NCBI GenBank assembly: GCA_943842505.1
Contig: CALTDI010000009.1
Span: forward strand, 1-64,000
Length of the DNA stretch: 64,000 nt
Reading direction: 5' to 3'
Source: an uncultured Pseudomonadales bacterium
GTDB lineage: Bacteria > Pseudomonadota > Gammaproteobacteria > Pseudomonadales > Pseudohongiellaceae
Both the position numbers and the translations under genes were made by a program. Below, piece after piece: positions 16,289 through 25,149 of the stretch (position 1 is the first letter of the stretch; each line of letters begins with the position of its first letter). The notes below the pieces were generated by a model. That model was not told where the DNA came from. It did no database searches and saw nothing but the letters and a program-made list of their open reading frames with translations.

Positions 16289-19063
16289 TTACATAGCCAA
16301 CAACTGTTCCAGCTTTTCCTGTAAGGCGCTCAACGCGGCGGACATCTGCTCGGCCTTACTGCGTTCTTTTTCTACGACAGCGTCTGGCGCATTGTCCATA
16401 AACTTCTTGTTATTCAATTTCGCAGAAACAGCCTTCATACCGGATTCGAGCTTCGCAATTTCTTTCTCTAGTCGTGCGCGTTCTGCATCGACATCGATTA
16501 GACCTGCCATTGGAACTAGGATCTCGATATTGCCGTGCAGTTGAGTGGCGGCGGCAGGTAGTTCCTGCCCATCATCGAGCCACTGAATAGATTCTAGCTT
16601 CGCCAGCTTCTCTAGATAGTGGTGATACTGTTTAAGTCTCGCTCTGTCGCTCTCATCTCCCTTGTTCAGATATACCGGGATAGCCTTTGCTGGCGAGATG
16701 TCCATCTCGCCGCGAATGTTTCGTATAGCGATGATAATGCCTTTGATCCATTCGATGCTCTGCTCGGCATTTTCGTCGACGTTTCCAGCATCGGGTTGTG
16801 GATAGGGCTGCAACATTATGCTCTCACCCTCGATGTTGAGAAGCGGGGCTATGCGCTGCCAAATTTCTTCGGTGATAAAAGGCATGAAGGGGTGTAAGAG
16901 GCGTAGGCTCTTCTCCATGATGTTCAGCAACATCCAGCGTGTAGCCTGTGCCTGCTGCGGGTTGTTCTCTTCGTCCCATAGTACGGGCTTGGAAAGTTCG
17001 ACATACCAATCGCAGTACTCGTTCCAGATAAATTCTTGTAAGGCCTGAGAGGCGAGATCGAATCGGTAATTAGCCATGGACTCTTCGATGCTTCTCGCGG
17101 TCTGTTCGAAGCGGCTGCTAATCCATTTGTCGGCAATAGAGAAGTGTTCGGTCGAAATTGTGGATCCATCGACGAGCACTTGCTCTTCACTATTCATGAG
17201 GACATAGCGCGCAGCGTTCCATATCTTGTTACAGAAGTTTCTATAGCCTTCGGTGCGTCCCAGATCGAATTTAATGTCTCGGCCTGTTGATGCCAGAGAA
17301 TAAAAAGTGAAGCGTAGCGCGTCCGTGCCATAGCCGGTTATGCCTTCAGGGAAGGCGTCTCGAGTATGTTTCTCAATCTTCTGCTTTAATTGCGGCTGCA
17401 TCATATCGGCGGTACGCTTCTGCACCAGCTCTTCGATCTCTATTCCGTCGATCAGATCGATCGGGTCTAGAATGTTCCCCTTCGACTTGGACATCTTCTG
17501 TCCTTGCTCATCGCGAACCAGGCCCGTGATGTACACCTTCTTAAAAGGAATCTCGCCGGTAAATTTCAGAGTCATCATTATCATTCTGGCGACCCAGAAA
17601 AATATAATGTCGAAACCGGTTACCAGTACATCGGTTGGGTGGAACTTGTCGAAGAATTCTCTCTCATTGGGCCAACCCAGTGTCGAGAAGGTCCACAGTG
17701 CAGAGGAGAACCAGGTGTCCAGCACATCTTCATCCTGGCGCAGTGCTACCTCATCGCCCAGATTGTGCTTGGCGCGAATCTCAGCTTCAGATTTGCCCAC
17801 GTAAACTTTACCTTCCGCGTCATACCACGCGGGTATGCGATGTCCCCACCAGAGTTGGCGGCTGATACACCAATCCTGAATATTTCGCATCCAGGCGAAG
17901 TAGGTGTTTTCCCAATTCTTGGGTGCAAATTCTATGTCGCCATCTTCGACGGCTTTGATCGCCGGGTCGGCTAGTGACTGAACGGCAACATACCATTGGT
18001 GAGTGAGATAGGGCTCGATAACTACGCCGCTGCGGTCGCCGCGAGGTACTTTTAATTTATGCGGCTCGATCTTATCGACTAAGCCCAGCGCCTCCATGTC
18101 TTCGACGATTTTCTTGCGCGCATCGAAGCGGTCCAGGCCTTGATAAATTTCAGGTGCATTCTCGTTTATACAGGCATTGTTCGTGAGGATATTGATAATC
18201 TCAAGATCATTGCGCTTGCCGACTTCGTAGTCATTGAAGTCATGGGCTGGAGTGATTTTCACACAGCCAGTACCAAACTCCGGGTCTGCATAGTCATCGG
18301 CTATTATGGGTATCTGCCGGTTACAGAGCGGAAGTTCAACAAACTTTCCGACTAGATCTTTATAGCGCTCATCATCTGGATTAACAGCGATTGCGCTATC
18401 GCCCAATAAGGTTTCGGGTCTAGTCGTGGCAATAACAATGTGGCGAGTAGGATCTTCCGCCAAGGGGTAGCGAAAATGCCACAGGAAACCATTCTCTTCC
18501 TCGGAAATGACCTCCAAGTCTGATACGGCGGTATTCAGTTGAGGGTCCCAATTCACCAGACGATTGCCCCGGTAGATCAGGCCTTCATCAAACAGCTCGA
18601 TGAATACTTTTTCTACAACGGAAGAGAGTTGCTCGTCCATGGTAAAGCGTTCGCGAGTCCAATCCAGTGAGGAGCCGAGACGGCGTATCTGTTCGGTAAT
18701 AATACCGCCAGACTCTTCCTTCCAATCCCATACCTTCTTTACAAATTCCTCGCGGCCAAGCTCCGCTCGCGAGCTACCTGCGGCGTTGAGCTGCCTCTCG
18801 ACGACCATCTGTGTAGCGATGCCGGCATGGTCGGTTCCAACTTGCCATAGCGCGGAACGACCAAGCATTCGATGGTAACGGATGAGGGCATCCATGATGG
18901 CATTCTGAAACCCGTGGCCCATGTGGAGTCGGCCAGTTACATTGGGCGGAGGGATGACGATGCAATAGGGGTCGCCGTCTCCTTGAGGGGCGAAATAGCC
19001 GCGCTCTTCCCAAGTCTTATACCACTGATTTTCCAGCTGTTTTGGTTGGTAGGTCTTGTCCAT
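16289..19063 (-). CDS. valS: Valyl-tRNA synthetase
   Basis: This 924-residue class I synthetase charges tRNA-Val. The HIGH signature is in [16 protein letters not shown] near residue 44, and the KMSKS loop is in [14 protein letters not shown]. The editing domain includes [17 protein letters not shown]. The C-terminus (from about 850) is the coiled coil typical of Val[20 protein letters not shown] onward, which grips the tRNA. The length agrees with bacterial ValRS (E. coli 951). The preceding holC is in the same direction, with 223 bases and a large inverted repeat between. The order pepA-holC-valS is conserved in gammaproteobacteria. Confidence 0.98.
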   Translation of the reverse strand: MDKTYQPKQLENQWYKTWEERGYFAPQGDGDPYCIVIPPPNVTGRLHMGHGFQNAIMDALIRYHRMLGRSALWQVGTDHAGIATQMVVERQLNAAGSSRAELGREEFVKKVWDWKEESGGIITEQIRRLGSSLDWTRERFTMDEQLSSVVEKVFIELFDEGLIYRGNRLVNWDPQLNTAVSDLEVISEEENGFLWHFRYPLAEDPTRHIVIATTRPETLLGDSAIAVNPDDERYKDLVGKFVELPLCNRQIPIIADDYADPEFGTGCVKITPAHDFNDYEVGKRNDLEIINILTNNACINENAPEIYQGLDRFDARKKIVEDMEALGLVDKIEPHKLKVPRGDRSGVVIEPYLTHQWYVAVQSLADPAIKAVEDGDIEFAPKNWENTYFAWMRNIQDWCISRQLWWGHRIPAWYDAEGKVYVGKSEAEIRAKHNLGDEVALRQDEDVLDTWFSSALWTFSTLGWPNEREFFDKFHPTDVLVTGFDIIFFWVARMIMMTLKFTGEIPFKKVYITGLVRDEQGQKMSKSKGNILDPIDLIDGIEIEELVQKRTADMMQPQLKQKIEKHTRDAFPEGITGYGTDALRFTFYSLASTGRDIKFDLGRTEGYRNFCNKIWNAARYVLMNSEEQVLVDGSTISTEHFSIADKWISSRFEQTARSIEESMANYRFDLASQALQEFIWNEYCDWYVELSKPVLWDEENNPQQAQATRWMLLNIMEKSLRLLHPFMPFITEEIWQRIAPLLNIEGESIMLQPYPQPDAGNVDENAEQSIEWIKGIIIAIRNIRGEMDISPAKAIPVYLNKGDESDRARLKQYHHYLEKLAKLESIQWLDDGQELPAAATQLHGNIEILVPMAGLIDVDAERARLEKEIAKLESGMKAVSAKLNNKKFMDNAPDAVVEKERSKAEQMSAALSALQEKLEQLLAM

Positions 19064-19097
19064 ACTGATGTAGAGTCGCCATGCTTAAAAAGGCGCA

Positions 19098-19103
19098 AGT
19101 ATA
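19098..19103 (-). promoter_or_regulatory. Possible -10 box for valS
   Basis: The minus strand reads ATGTATACT, with TATACT 35 bases before the valS ATG. The -35 position is poor. It lies downstream of the inverted repeat, so valS could be transcribed independently of holC. Confidence 0.3.
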
Positions 19104-19159
19104 CATGATCAGGCGCGAATTTGCTGGATCTAACGGCATTGAGCACAAGATATCTCTTC

Positions 19160-19239
19160 GCCCGCGGTAGCGCGGATCTTACCTGCTCACGGACCCTCGG
19201 TCCTGATTGTTCGCTGGAAAGATCCGCGCTACCGCGGGC
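19160..19239. repeat. Long perfect inverted repeat (21-bp arms) with nested hairpin, between holC and valS
   Basis: Bases 19160-19180 are the exact reverse complement of 19219-19239; the arm begins GCCCGCGGTAGCGCGG. The 38-base loop holds a second hairpin, GGACC-CTC-GGTCC (19191-19203). The arms are very GC-rich and no T-run follows on either strand, so it is not a classic terminator. It could be a REP/MITE-like element dispersed in the genome, or a strong mRNA hairpin between holC and valS. No second copy is visible in this window. Confidence 0.75.
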
Positions 19240-19286
19240 TTACACCGGCGATGCAGTTTGAAAAGTTTCAGCGGAAAATCTTAGGT

Positions 19287-19712
19287 TCAGAGCTTGAAGG
19301 TCTCGATTTGCATCGCTTTTTCTTTATAGAAGCGATAGCGGACACGGCCCTGTTCCAGGCTCTCGTTGTCGGCGCTAATAACTTCGTTTATGCGGCTGAA
19401 CTGACCCTCGCTAGCGCAGGGCTGCGCGCTAAGATTAATCAGCACATCGGCATGTGTGGCGGCTGCCAATTCCGTGCCCAGTGTTACCGGTTCGCCGTTG
19501 TCGCTGCCGCTATCCAGCAGGCGATGGGGCACGAAACTGCTCGCGGAATATTGCCAGAGCATGTCATCCAGCGCTTTCGACTGCTGCTGAGAGTCGGTGA
19601 GTATATGGATACGATGCCCCAGCGAGTAGGCTTTCTCGGTCAGCCGGCAGACGAACTGCAGGCGTGGCTGCAGTTCAGGGCTGGGTAGTGTATAAAAATT
19701 AACCTGGGTCAT
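19287..19712 (-). CDS. holC: DNA polymerase III chi subunit
   Basis: This 141-residue clamp-loader accessory protein contacts SSB and the psi subunit at the replication fork. It has the family's VNFYTLPSP opening, a LTEKAYSLGHRIHILTD segment, the DDMLWQYSASSFVPH motif (LW....SF.PH) and DVLINLS. The length matches chi (147 in E. coli). It begins 11 bases after pepA in the same direction, the standard pepA-holC pair. The holC/valS gap holds the inverted repeat. Confidence 0.93.
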   Translation of the reverse strand: MTQVNFYTLPSPELQPRLQFVCRLTEKAYSLGHRIHILTDSQQQSKALDDMLWQYSASSFVPHRLLDSGSDNGEPVTLGTELAAATHADVLINLSAQPCASEGQFSRINEVISADNESLEQGRVRYRFYKEKAMQIETFKL

Positions 19713-19723
19713 GGTCAGCTGTA

Positions 19724-21211
19724 CTAGGCCTTCTGCTGACTCAGGTATTCAACTAGAAGCGCCACAGGACGACCGGTGGCACCCTTTTGAGCGCCAGAAT
19801 TCCAGGCACTGCCTGCGATGTCCAGATGTGCCCACTTGAACTTCTCCGCGAACCTGGAGAGAAAGCAGGCGGCAGTGATAGTGCCTGCCCTAGGCCCGCC
19901 AATATTCGCTATGTCGGCGAAGTTACTATCCAGCAAGGGCTGATATTCCTCCCAAAGCGGTAACTGCCAGACGCGATCGAGGCTGTTCTGTCCACATTGG
20001 ATCAAAGATGCCGCCAATTTGTCATCGTTGCTAAGAAGAGCGCTCACATGTGAGCCGAATGTCGCAACGGCGGCGCCGGTAAGTGTGGCAATATCGATGA
20101 CACTGCGCGGCTTGTAGCGTTCTGCATAGGTAAGCACATCGCAGAGGACGAGACGGCCTTCGGCGTCGGTATTGAGGACCTCAATAGTCTTACCGGCCAT
20201 GCTGGTCACTACGTCGCCAGGCTTGGTCGCTGTGCTGCTAGGCATATTTTCTACAGCGCCAACCAGGCCGACTATGTTGATTGGAAGCTTCAACTGAGCG
20301 ACCGTGGCCATGGTGCCAATAACACTCGCCGCGCCGCACATATCGAACTTCATTTCGTCCATAGCAGCGCCGGCCTTCAGGCTAATGCCACCGGTGTCGA
20401 AGGTGACACCCTTGCCGACCAGGACGTGAGGCTTGCTGTCGGCCTTCGCGCCTTTATATTCCATTACGATCAGCTTCGCTTCCTCGGCAGAGCCTGCGGA
20501 TACAGACAGCAAGGAGCCCATTTTCAGGCGCGCCATCTGTTTCTCACTGAGAACCTTTACCGTGAGAGCGCTGTGCTTCTTACCCAGGGCGACGGCCTCG
20601 CTGGCAAGGTAGCTTGGTGTGCAGATATTGCCGGGCAGATTGCCCAGGTGGCGGGCACGATTGATGCCGGCACCGATGGCGGCGCCACTGTTCAGGGCGA
20701 TTTCCAGAGTCTTCCTACGAGCCGTCTTAGCACCGCAGATGCTAATCAGCTTGGTGCTGACGGCCTTGCTCTTCTTGCTCTTGGTCTCATCGTATTTGTA
20801 GCTTTCACACTCTGCTTCCTGGGCGAGTCGCTGACTTAGCCAGCTAGCCGATTCACCTTTGACCTCGATACTGGCCAGGGCAAAGTGCACGCTAGTCGCG
20901 TTCGATCTAAAGATAGCCTTAAGCCCGGAGCAGAGCATCTTCGTGGCATTCTTGCTATCCAGTTTCTTGCTTTCCCCGCCACCGAGCAGTAGCAGGCGTT
21001 TACTTTTTAAACCCACTGGATTGTGGACGATTTGCGTTTCGCCCAGTTTTCCGGTGAAGTCTTCTGAGCGGACAATCTTGCTAATTCCCTTATTACAGGC
21101 CTTGTCAGCTAGTTGCGCTTCTTCGCTTAAGCTGCCCTTGTTCCAGACTACAACCGCGATGCAGTCGGCATTAATAGTGTCAACGGCACCGGCTTTTATT
21201 GAATACTTCAT
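19724..21211 (-). CDS. pepA: Leucyl aminopeptidase PepA (M17 family)
   Basis: This 495-residue cytoplasmic hexameric dizinc peptidase removes N-terminal residues from peptides; in E. coli it is also a DNA-binding cofactor in site-specific recombination and carAB control. The metal-binding C-terminal domain has VGKGVTFDTGGISLKAG, DMCGAASVIG and the signature NTDAEGRLVL, with Lys and Asp/Glu ligands in place. The N-terminal domain is the less conserved macro-like part, about 1-160. The length is typical. It is divergent from the thioesterase/lptFG genes and starts the pepA-holC unit. Confidence 0.96.
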   Translation of the reverse strand: MKYSIKAGAVDTINADCIAVVVWNKGSLSEEAQLADKACNKGISKIVRSEDFTGKLGETQIVHNPVGLKSKRLLLLGGGESKKLDSKNATKMLCSGLKAIFRSNATSVHFALASIEVKGESASWLSQRLAQEAECESYKYDETKSKKSKAVSTKLISICGAKTARRKTLEIALNSGAAIGAGINRARHLGNLPGNICTPSYLASEAVALGKKHSALTVKVLSEKQMARLKMGSLLSVSAGSAEEAKLIVMEYKGAKADSKPHVLVGKGVTFDTGGISLKAGAAMDEMKFDMCGAASVIGTMATVAQLKLPINIVGLVGAVENMPSSTATKPGDVVTSMAGKTIEVLNTDAEGRLVLCDVLTYAERYKPRSVIDIATLTGAAVATFGSHVSALLSNDDKLAASLIQCGQNSLDRVWQLPLWEEYQPLLDSNFADIANIGGPRAGTITAACFLSRFAEKFKWAHLDIAGSAWNSGAQKGATGRPVALLVEYLSQQKA

Positions 21212-21441
21212 GTTTGGATGAACCCCTGCTAGGGCCGATAATTCGGCTTGAATTCTGTGGATCGATAATCCTAAAGATATTCAGACACTTAAGCAACAAT
21301 GGCGTGTCCGCAGAAAAATAAGATTAAGGTCTATCGCAAAAAGCTTCACTTTTTTTAGATAAATTGACTAAAATCTTTGAACCAAATTAGCACATGCCTG
21401 TCTCAGTAGTGATTGGTGTAGTAACGTGTAAAGGAGTAGTC

Positions 21442-21885
21442 ATGCCTAGAGTCAAGGTAGCCCAACCTGATCAATTTTTGTTCAGCATGGAGCGTCGTGT
21501 CGGTATTAGTGATGTAAATTATGCAAAACACCTCGATAGTATTGCGATGGTGAAAATTTTGCATGAGGCGAGACTGCAGTTTCTAGCGAGCCTGGGCTTT
21601 ACCGAGGGAAACATCTTCGGCCTCGGCATGGTGGTTACCGACCTGGCTGTTGAATACCGCTCAGAATCCTTCGCCAATGACATGCTGCTCATCGATGTTG
21701 GTGTCAGCGGTTTTAATCGCTATGGCTTCGACATTGGTCTGCAGGTAACCAATAGTGCACTCGAAACGGTTGTCTGTAATGGCAAGATGGGAGTCGTGTT
21801 CTTCGACTTCGATAAACACCAGATAATCGAGGTGCCGCTAGCCTTCAAGGCCCTTCTCGGGCACCAGGAATCGCAGGTCGCTTGA
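21442..21885 (+). CDS. Hotdog-fold acyl-CoA thioesterase family protein
   Basis: This is a 147-residue protein from ATG 21442, chosen because AAAGGAG lies about 6 bases upstream; an earlier ATG at 21394 has no ribosome site. It shows the 4-hydroxybenzoyl-CoA thioesterase-like hotdog pattern: a short N-terminal strand region, a long helix (SIAMVKILHEARLQFLASLG), then strands GMVVTDLAVEYRSESFANDMLLIDVGV. The substrate is unknown; such proteins hydrolyse acyl-CoA or acyl-ACP thioesters in the cytoplasm. It lies between divergent pepA and lptF, inserted into the usual pepA/lptF divergent pair. Confidence 0.8.
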   Translation: MPRVKVAQPDQFLFSMERRVGISDVNYAKHLDSIAMVKILHEARLQFLASLGFTEGNIFGLGMVVTDLAVEYRSESFANDMLLIDVGVSGFNRYGFDIGLQVTNSALETVVCNGKMGVVFFDFDKHQIIEVPLAFKALLGHQESQVA

Positions 21886-21964
21886 TTCGGCGCTTCCTAC
21901 CTGACTTTACCGCGCCTTTTCGAGTAAACTGTGGCTTCCTCCAAGACACGGATACAGCCCCAGC

Positions 21965-23077
21965 TTGATCATATTCCGCTACCTTAGTAAGCAAATTCTG
22001 CAGGTCATGGCGGCTGTCACTCTAATTCTCTTGGTGGTGGCACTCACTAGTCGCTTTATCCAATATCTTTCTCAGGCTGTCGCCGGAGAGTTGGCGTCGG
22101 ACACCTTGTTTCTGCTAATTCTCTACCGCTTGCCCGACTTCCTGTTAGTTATTCTCCCGCTATCTCTCTTCCTGGGAATTCTATTGGCCTATGGCCGTAT
22201 GTATGCAGAGAATGAGATGGTGATCCTCATCGGTAGCGGATTTAGCCAGCGACGGCTGCTTCTGGTCACTATGGGAACGTCATCTATCGTGTTAGTCGTG
22301 GTGGCGATACTTAGTCTGCAGGTGGCGCCCTGGGGAATGCGCAACACGGAACAGCTAAAGCAGAGTGCGGATCAGCTCACCGAGCTGGACCTCATAGTTG
22401 CCGGGCAATTTCAAAGTTTTGGCGAAGGTAATAGAGTGACCTATGCAGAGCGTATTAATTCTTCAGCTTCGGGTGAACGACAGCTGCAGAATGTCTTTGT
22501 TGCGGTAAGTGGTGTAGCCGACGAGTCCGGGAGAAGCAGTCCTAGAATAATAGTCGCAGAATCGGCGCGACCAGAGATTGATGCGGTAAGCGGAGCTCGT
22601 TTCATGCGTTTGGAGAATGTTCTGCAATATGATGGGGCTCCTGGCGCTTTAGAATTTAGCATTGGCCAGTTCGATGTGCAGTCTATCCTCCTGCCCGACA
22701 CGGCTAGTATAGAGCCCGTACTTGAGGAACAGTATCTGACTACCATCGAGTTAGTCGGTTCGAGCCTGCCCGAGCACAAAGCGGAGCTACAGTGGCGAAT
22801 ATCGATAGTGTTGCTCATTCCCATAATTACCCTCATCGCCGTGCCGCTTAGCAAGGTCGACCCGCGACAGGGACGCTATAGCAAGCTGGTGCCAGCGGCG
22901 CTTCTGTATGCGACGTACTTCGTGCTGCTGCAATTTAGTAAGGACATGATTGCACAAGAGAGTATTCCTGCCCTTGTGGGGATGTGGTGGGTACATGCGC
23001 TGTTTATTAGTATAGCGTTTGTTTGTTATCGCTTTCCCAATGTTGGAAGTCTGTTCGCCCTGGGTGCGTCCAAATGA
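21965..23077 (+). CDS. lptF: LPS export ABC transporter permease LptF
   Basis: This is an inner-membrane subunit of LptB2FG, which extracts lipopolysaccharide from the inner membrane and passes it along the periplasmic bridge. It has 370 residues with six predicted helices, three at each end (about 10-120 and 275-360), around a periplasmic beta-jellyroll (about 125-270). A TTG start at 21965 gives the family opening MIIFRYLSKQIL; a later ATG would lose the first helix. It is followed by lptG after 41 bases. It lies divergent to pepA as is usual, though a thioesterase gene intervenes. Confidence 0.94.
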   Translation: MIIFRYLSKQILQVMAAVTLILLVVALTSRFIQYLSQAVAGELASDTLFLLILYRLPDFLLVILPLSLFLGILLAYGRMYAENEMVILIGSGFSQRRLLLVTMGTSSIVLVVVAILSLQVAPWGMRNTEQLKQSADQLTELDLIVAGQFQSFGEGNRVTYAERINSSASGERQLQNVFVAVSGVADESGRSSPRIIVAESARPEIDAVSGARFMRLENVLQYDGAPGALEFSIGQFDVQSILLPDTASIEPVLEEQYLTTIELVGSSLPEHKAELQWRISIVLLIPIITLIAVPLSKVDPRQGRYSKLVPAALLYATYFVLLQFSKDMIAQESIPALVGMWWVHALFISIAFVCYRFPNVGSLFALGASK

Positions 23078-23118
23078 CATCGAACAATCAGCAGCGCAGT
23101 AGAGCGTAGAGCCTCGTC

Positions 23119-24195
23119 ATGGTGAAGATCGACAAACATATTCGCAACACTGTGCTACTGGCTATGCTGGTTGTAGTGATGCTCATTAGCTCGGTCGATG
23201 TGGTATTTGCCTTGGCGGATGAGATTGGCGATACCGATGAACACTATTCGATGATGAACGCGCTGGCTTTTATAGCCTTTACCCTGCCCACTAGAATTTA
23301 TGAACTCCTGCCCTTTATCGCTCTGGGCGGCGCCTTGGTTGGGCTGGGCATCTTGGCCTCTAACAATGAGCTGGTGATAATGCAGGCTGCCGGCGTCAGC
23401 GTTTGGCGCATAGTCTGGTCGGTGTTGAAGCCAACCAGTTTGATCATGCTGTTCAGCCTATTACTGGGCGAGTATATTGCACCTCCCCTCGAGCAACTGG
23501 CGCAGAGTAATAAGGCGGTTCAGCAAAGCGCGAATGAATCAATAAGCTCGGAGCAGGGGACATGGCGCAAGGTAGGCGACGAATATATTCATATCAATGC
23601 CATCGCGCCAGGTGGCGAATTGCTCTATGGCGTAACGCGTTATGAGATAGGTAGCAATCGCAATATCGTAGCGAGTAGTTTTGCGGAGTCTGCCCGCTAT
23701 GTGGATAGGGAAGACTCAAGCTATTGGCAGTTGAGCAACGTGCGACAGAGTAGCTTCACTCCGGGGGCGATCATAGCGCAAGAGTATTTTCAGGAGGACT
23801 GGCTGGTCGATCTCTCTCCCGAGCTACTCTCGGTATTACTTATAGAGCCAGACCGCCAATCGATAACGGGGCTGTATAGATTTGCGCAGTTCTTCGAATC
23901 CGAGGGTCTGAATGCGGCAACTTACCACCTTGCCTTCTGGAAGAAACTCTTGCAGCCAGTTGCGACGCTAGTGCTGGTGATTCTGGCAATCTCCTTCGTC
24001 TTCGGACCGCTGCGCGAATCGACCATGGGTTTCAGGGTTTTTGTCGCGATGGGTATTGGCTTGGGTTTTACGATCATACAGCGGCTAATGGAGCCAGCGA
24101 GTTTGCTCTATGGTATTAGCCCGTTGCTTGCGGTGCTGACGCCAATTCTCTTCTGTGCCGCGCTGGGCCTTACCTTGATGCGGCGCGTTCGCTAA
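23119..24195 (+). CDS. lptG: LPS export ABC transporter permease LptG
   Basis: This is the partner permease of LptF in the lipopolysaccharide exporter. It has 358 residues with the same plan: helices near 12-35, 60-85 and 95-120, a periplasmic jellyroll to about 260, and three helices to the end, including LVLVILAISFVFGPLRESTMGFRVFVAMG, a typical LptG segment. The opening MVKIDKHIRNTVLLAML matches the family. The lptF-lptG order and spacing are conserved. Confidence 0.94.
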   Translation: MVKIDKHIRNTVLLAMLVVVMLISSVDVVFALADEIGDTDEHYSMMNALAFIAFTLPTRIYELLPFIALGGALVGLGILASNNELVIMQAAGVSVWRIVWSVLKPTSLIMLFSLLLGEYIAPPLEQLAQSNKAVQQSANESISSEQGTWRKVGDEYIHINAIAPGGELLYGVTRYEIGSNRNIVASSFAESARYVDREDSSYWQLSNVRQSSFTPGAIIAQEYFQEDWLVDLSPELLSVLLIEPDRQSITGLYRFAQFFESEGLNAATYHLAFWKKLLQPVATLVLVILAISFVFGPLRESTMGFRVFVAMGIGLGFTIIQRLMEPASLLYGISPLLAVLTPILFCAALGLTLMRRVR

Positions 24196-24267
24196 TCGCC
24201 AGATCGCCAAATTAAAATACCATCGAATCATCCAGACAAATAGTCACACAAGGACAACGATTTACTG

Positions 24268-24555
24268 ATGAATGCTTACTTAGTGTTAGACCTTACGATT
24301 CACGAGATGGAGAGTTTTGCAGAGTATGTGGAAAAAATTCCTGCTGTAATTTCGAATCATGGAGGTAAATATGCAGTTCAGGGGCAAATACCAACGGTGC
24401 TGGAAGGCGACTGGAAACCCGAAAGACTGGTAGTGATCGAATTCCCCTCCAGGGACAATGCCAAAGAGTTTCTGGCTGATCCCGAAGCGCAGGCGTTATT
24501 TGCGATCAGGCAGCGATCGACTACAAGCAGAATGCTGTTAGTGGACGGATCTTGA
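24268..24555 (+). CDS. DUF1330 domain protein
   Basis: This 95-residue protein has a ferredoxin-like dimeric alpha/beta-barrel fold. It shows AYLVLDLTIHEMESFAEYVEKIPAVISNHGGKY, a central LEGDWKPERLVVIEFPSRDNAKEFL, and a C-terminal helix with ALFAIRQRSTTSRMLLV. This is the DUF1330 pattern in full, including the central W-(K/R)-P-(E/D)-R. The biochemical role is unknown. It is 72 bases after lptG, transcribed in the same direction and convergent with the RDD gene. Confidence 0.85.
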   Translation: MNAYLVLDLTIHEMESFAEYVEKIPAVISNHGGKYAVQGQIPTVLEGDWKPERLVVIEFPSRDNAKEFLADPEAQALFAIRQRSTTSRMLLVDGS

Positions 24556-24626
24556 AATCAGTCTGGATTAAAAACCGGAGATGGAAACGAGTAGAGAGTT
24601 GCTAAGACGGTCAGCCGCCTGCGGCA

Positions 24627-25127
24627 TCAATCGAAGGGTCGGTGCGACTTGGGCAGGAGAACAACCTTGGTCTGGGACATCTTGTCGTGAATAGCATCGC
24701 CATTGGCATCCAGATAGAGTGAAAGATAGCCCAGTCCAAAGAGGAAGAATGCAGGCCAGGCCGCGAAGAAACGTATCAAGCCCTGCTTGAGGTTAATTCT
24801 GCCGCCGTCCAGGGTTTCGACTTTTATGCGCCAGGCGATCATGCCCAGAGTCTGGCCACTTCTGCTCCAGAACCAGATATAGAAACCACTGCTGCTAAGT
24901 ATCATCAGTGCGAAAAGGATAGCGTCCAGAACAGGGTCGGTTTGTACCACGCCATCGACCAGTTGATTCGTTTCGGGTCCGACGAAGAGCTGCAGGACGA
25001 AGCCAAGCACCATCCAGATTGCCGCCACCAGGAAGCCGTCGTAGAGCAGGGCTGCCATGCGACGCATCAGGCCCGCTCTTGGAAAGGGGCCGGATGCTTG
25101 AGGATCTTTTTGTTCTGACTCGGTCAA
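24627..25127 (-). CDS. RDD family membrane protein
   Basis: This 166-residue protein opens with a short polar N-terminus, then AGLMRRMAALLYDGFLVAAIWM, the RDD signature (R..A..YD). It has three or four membrane helices and ends with TLGMIAWRIKVETLDGG, the second conserved RDD segment. The function is uncertain; some relatives act in ion exchange. In Pseudomonas-type genomes an RDD gene sits next to lptG, as here. It is 22 bases downstream of pntB in the same direction and may be read through from it. Confidence 0.85.
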   Translation of the reverse strand: MTESEQKDPQASGPFPRAGLMRRMAALLYDGFLVAAIWMVLGFVLQLFVGPETNQLVDGVVQTDPVLDAILFALMILSSSGFYIWFWSRSGQTLGMIAWRIKVETLDGGRINLKQGLIRFFAAWPAFFLFGLGYLSLYLDANGDAIHDKMSQTKVVLLPKSHRPFD

Positions 25128-25149
25128 AGGCTGAAGAATCTCAAGTGTT

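Noticed and set aside
19064..19286. T-box riboswitch upstream of valS
   Set aside because: The inverted repeat contains CTACCGCGG, reminiscent of the T-box motif GGTGGTACCGCG, but the bases just before it differ, no stem I or specifier loop is visible, and gammaproteobacteria generally do not use T-boxes.
21355..21400. TTGACT-based promoter for the thioesterase gene
   Set aside because: TTGACT is present at about 21365, but the base at a spacing of 17 gives only TTAGCA; an alternative TTCACT-N18-TAAAAT is equally weak, so neither is listed as a feature.
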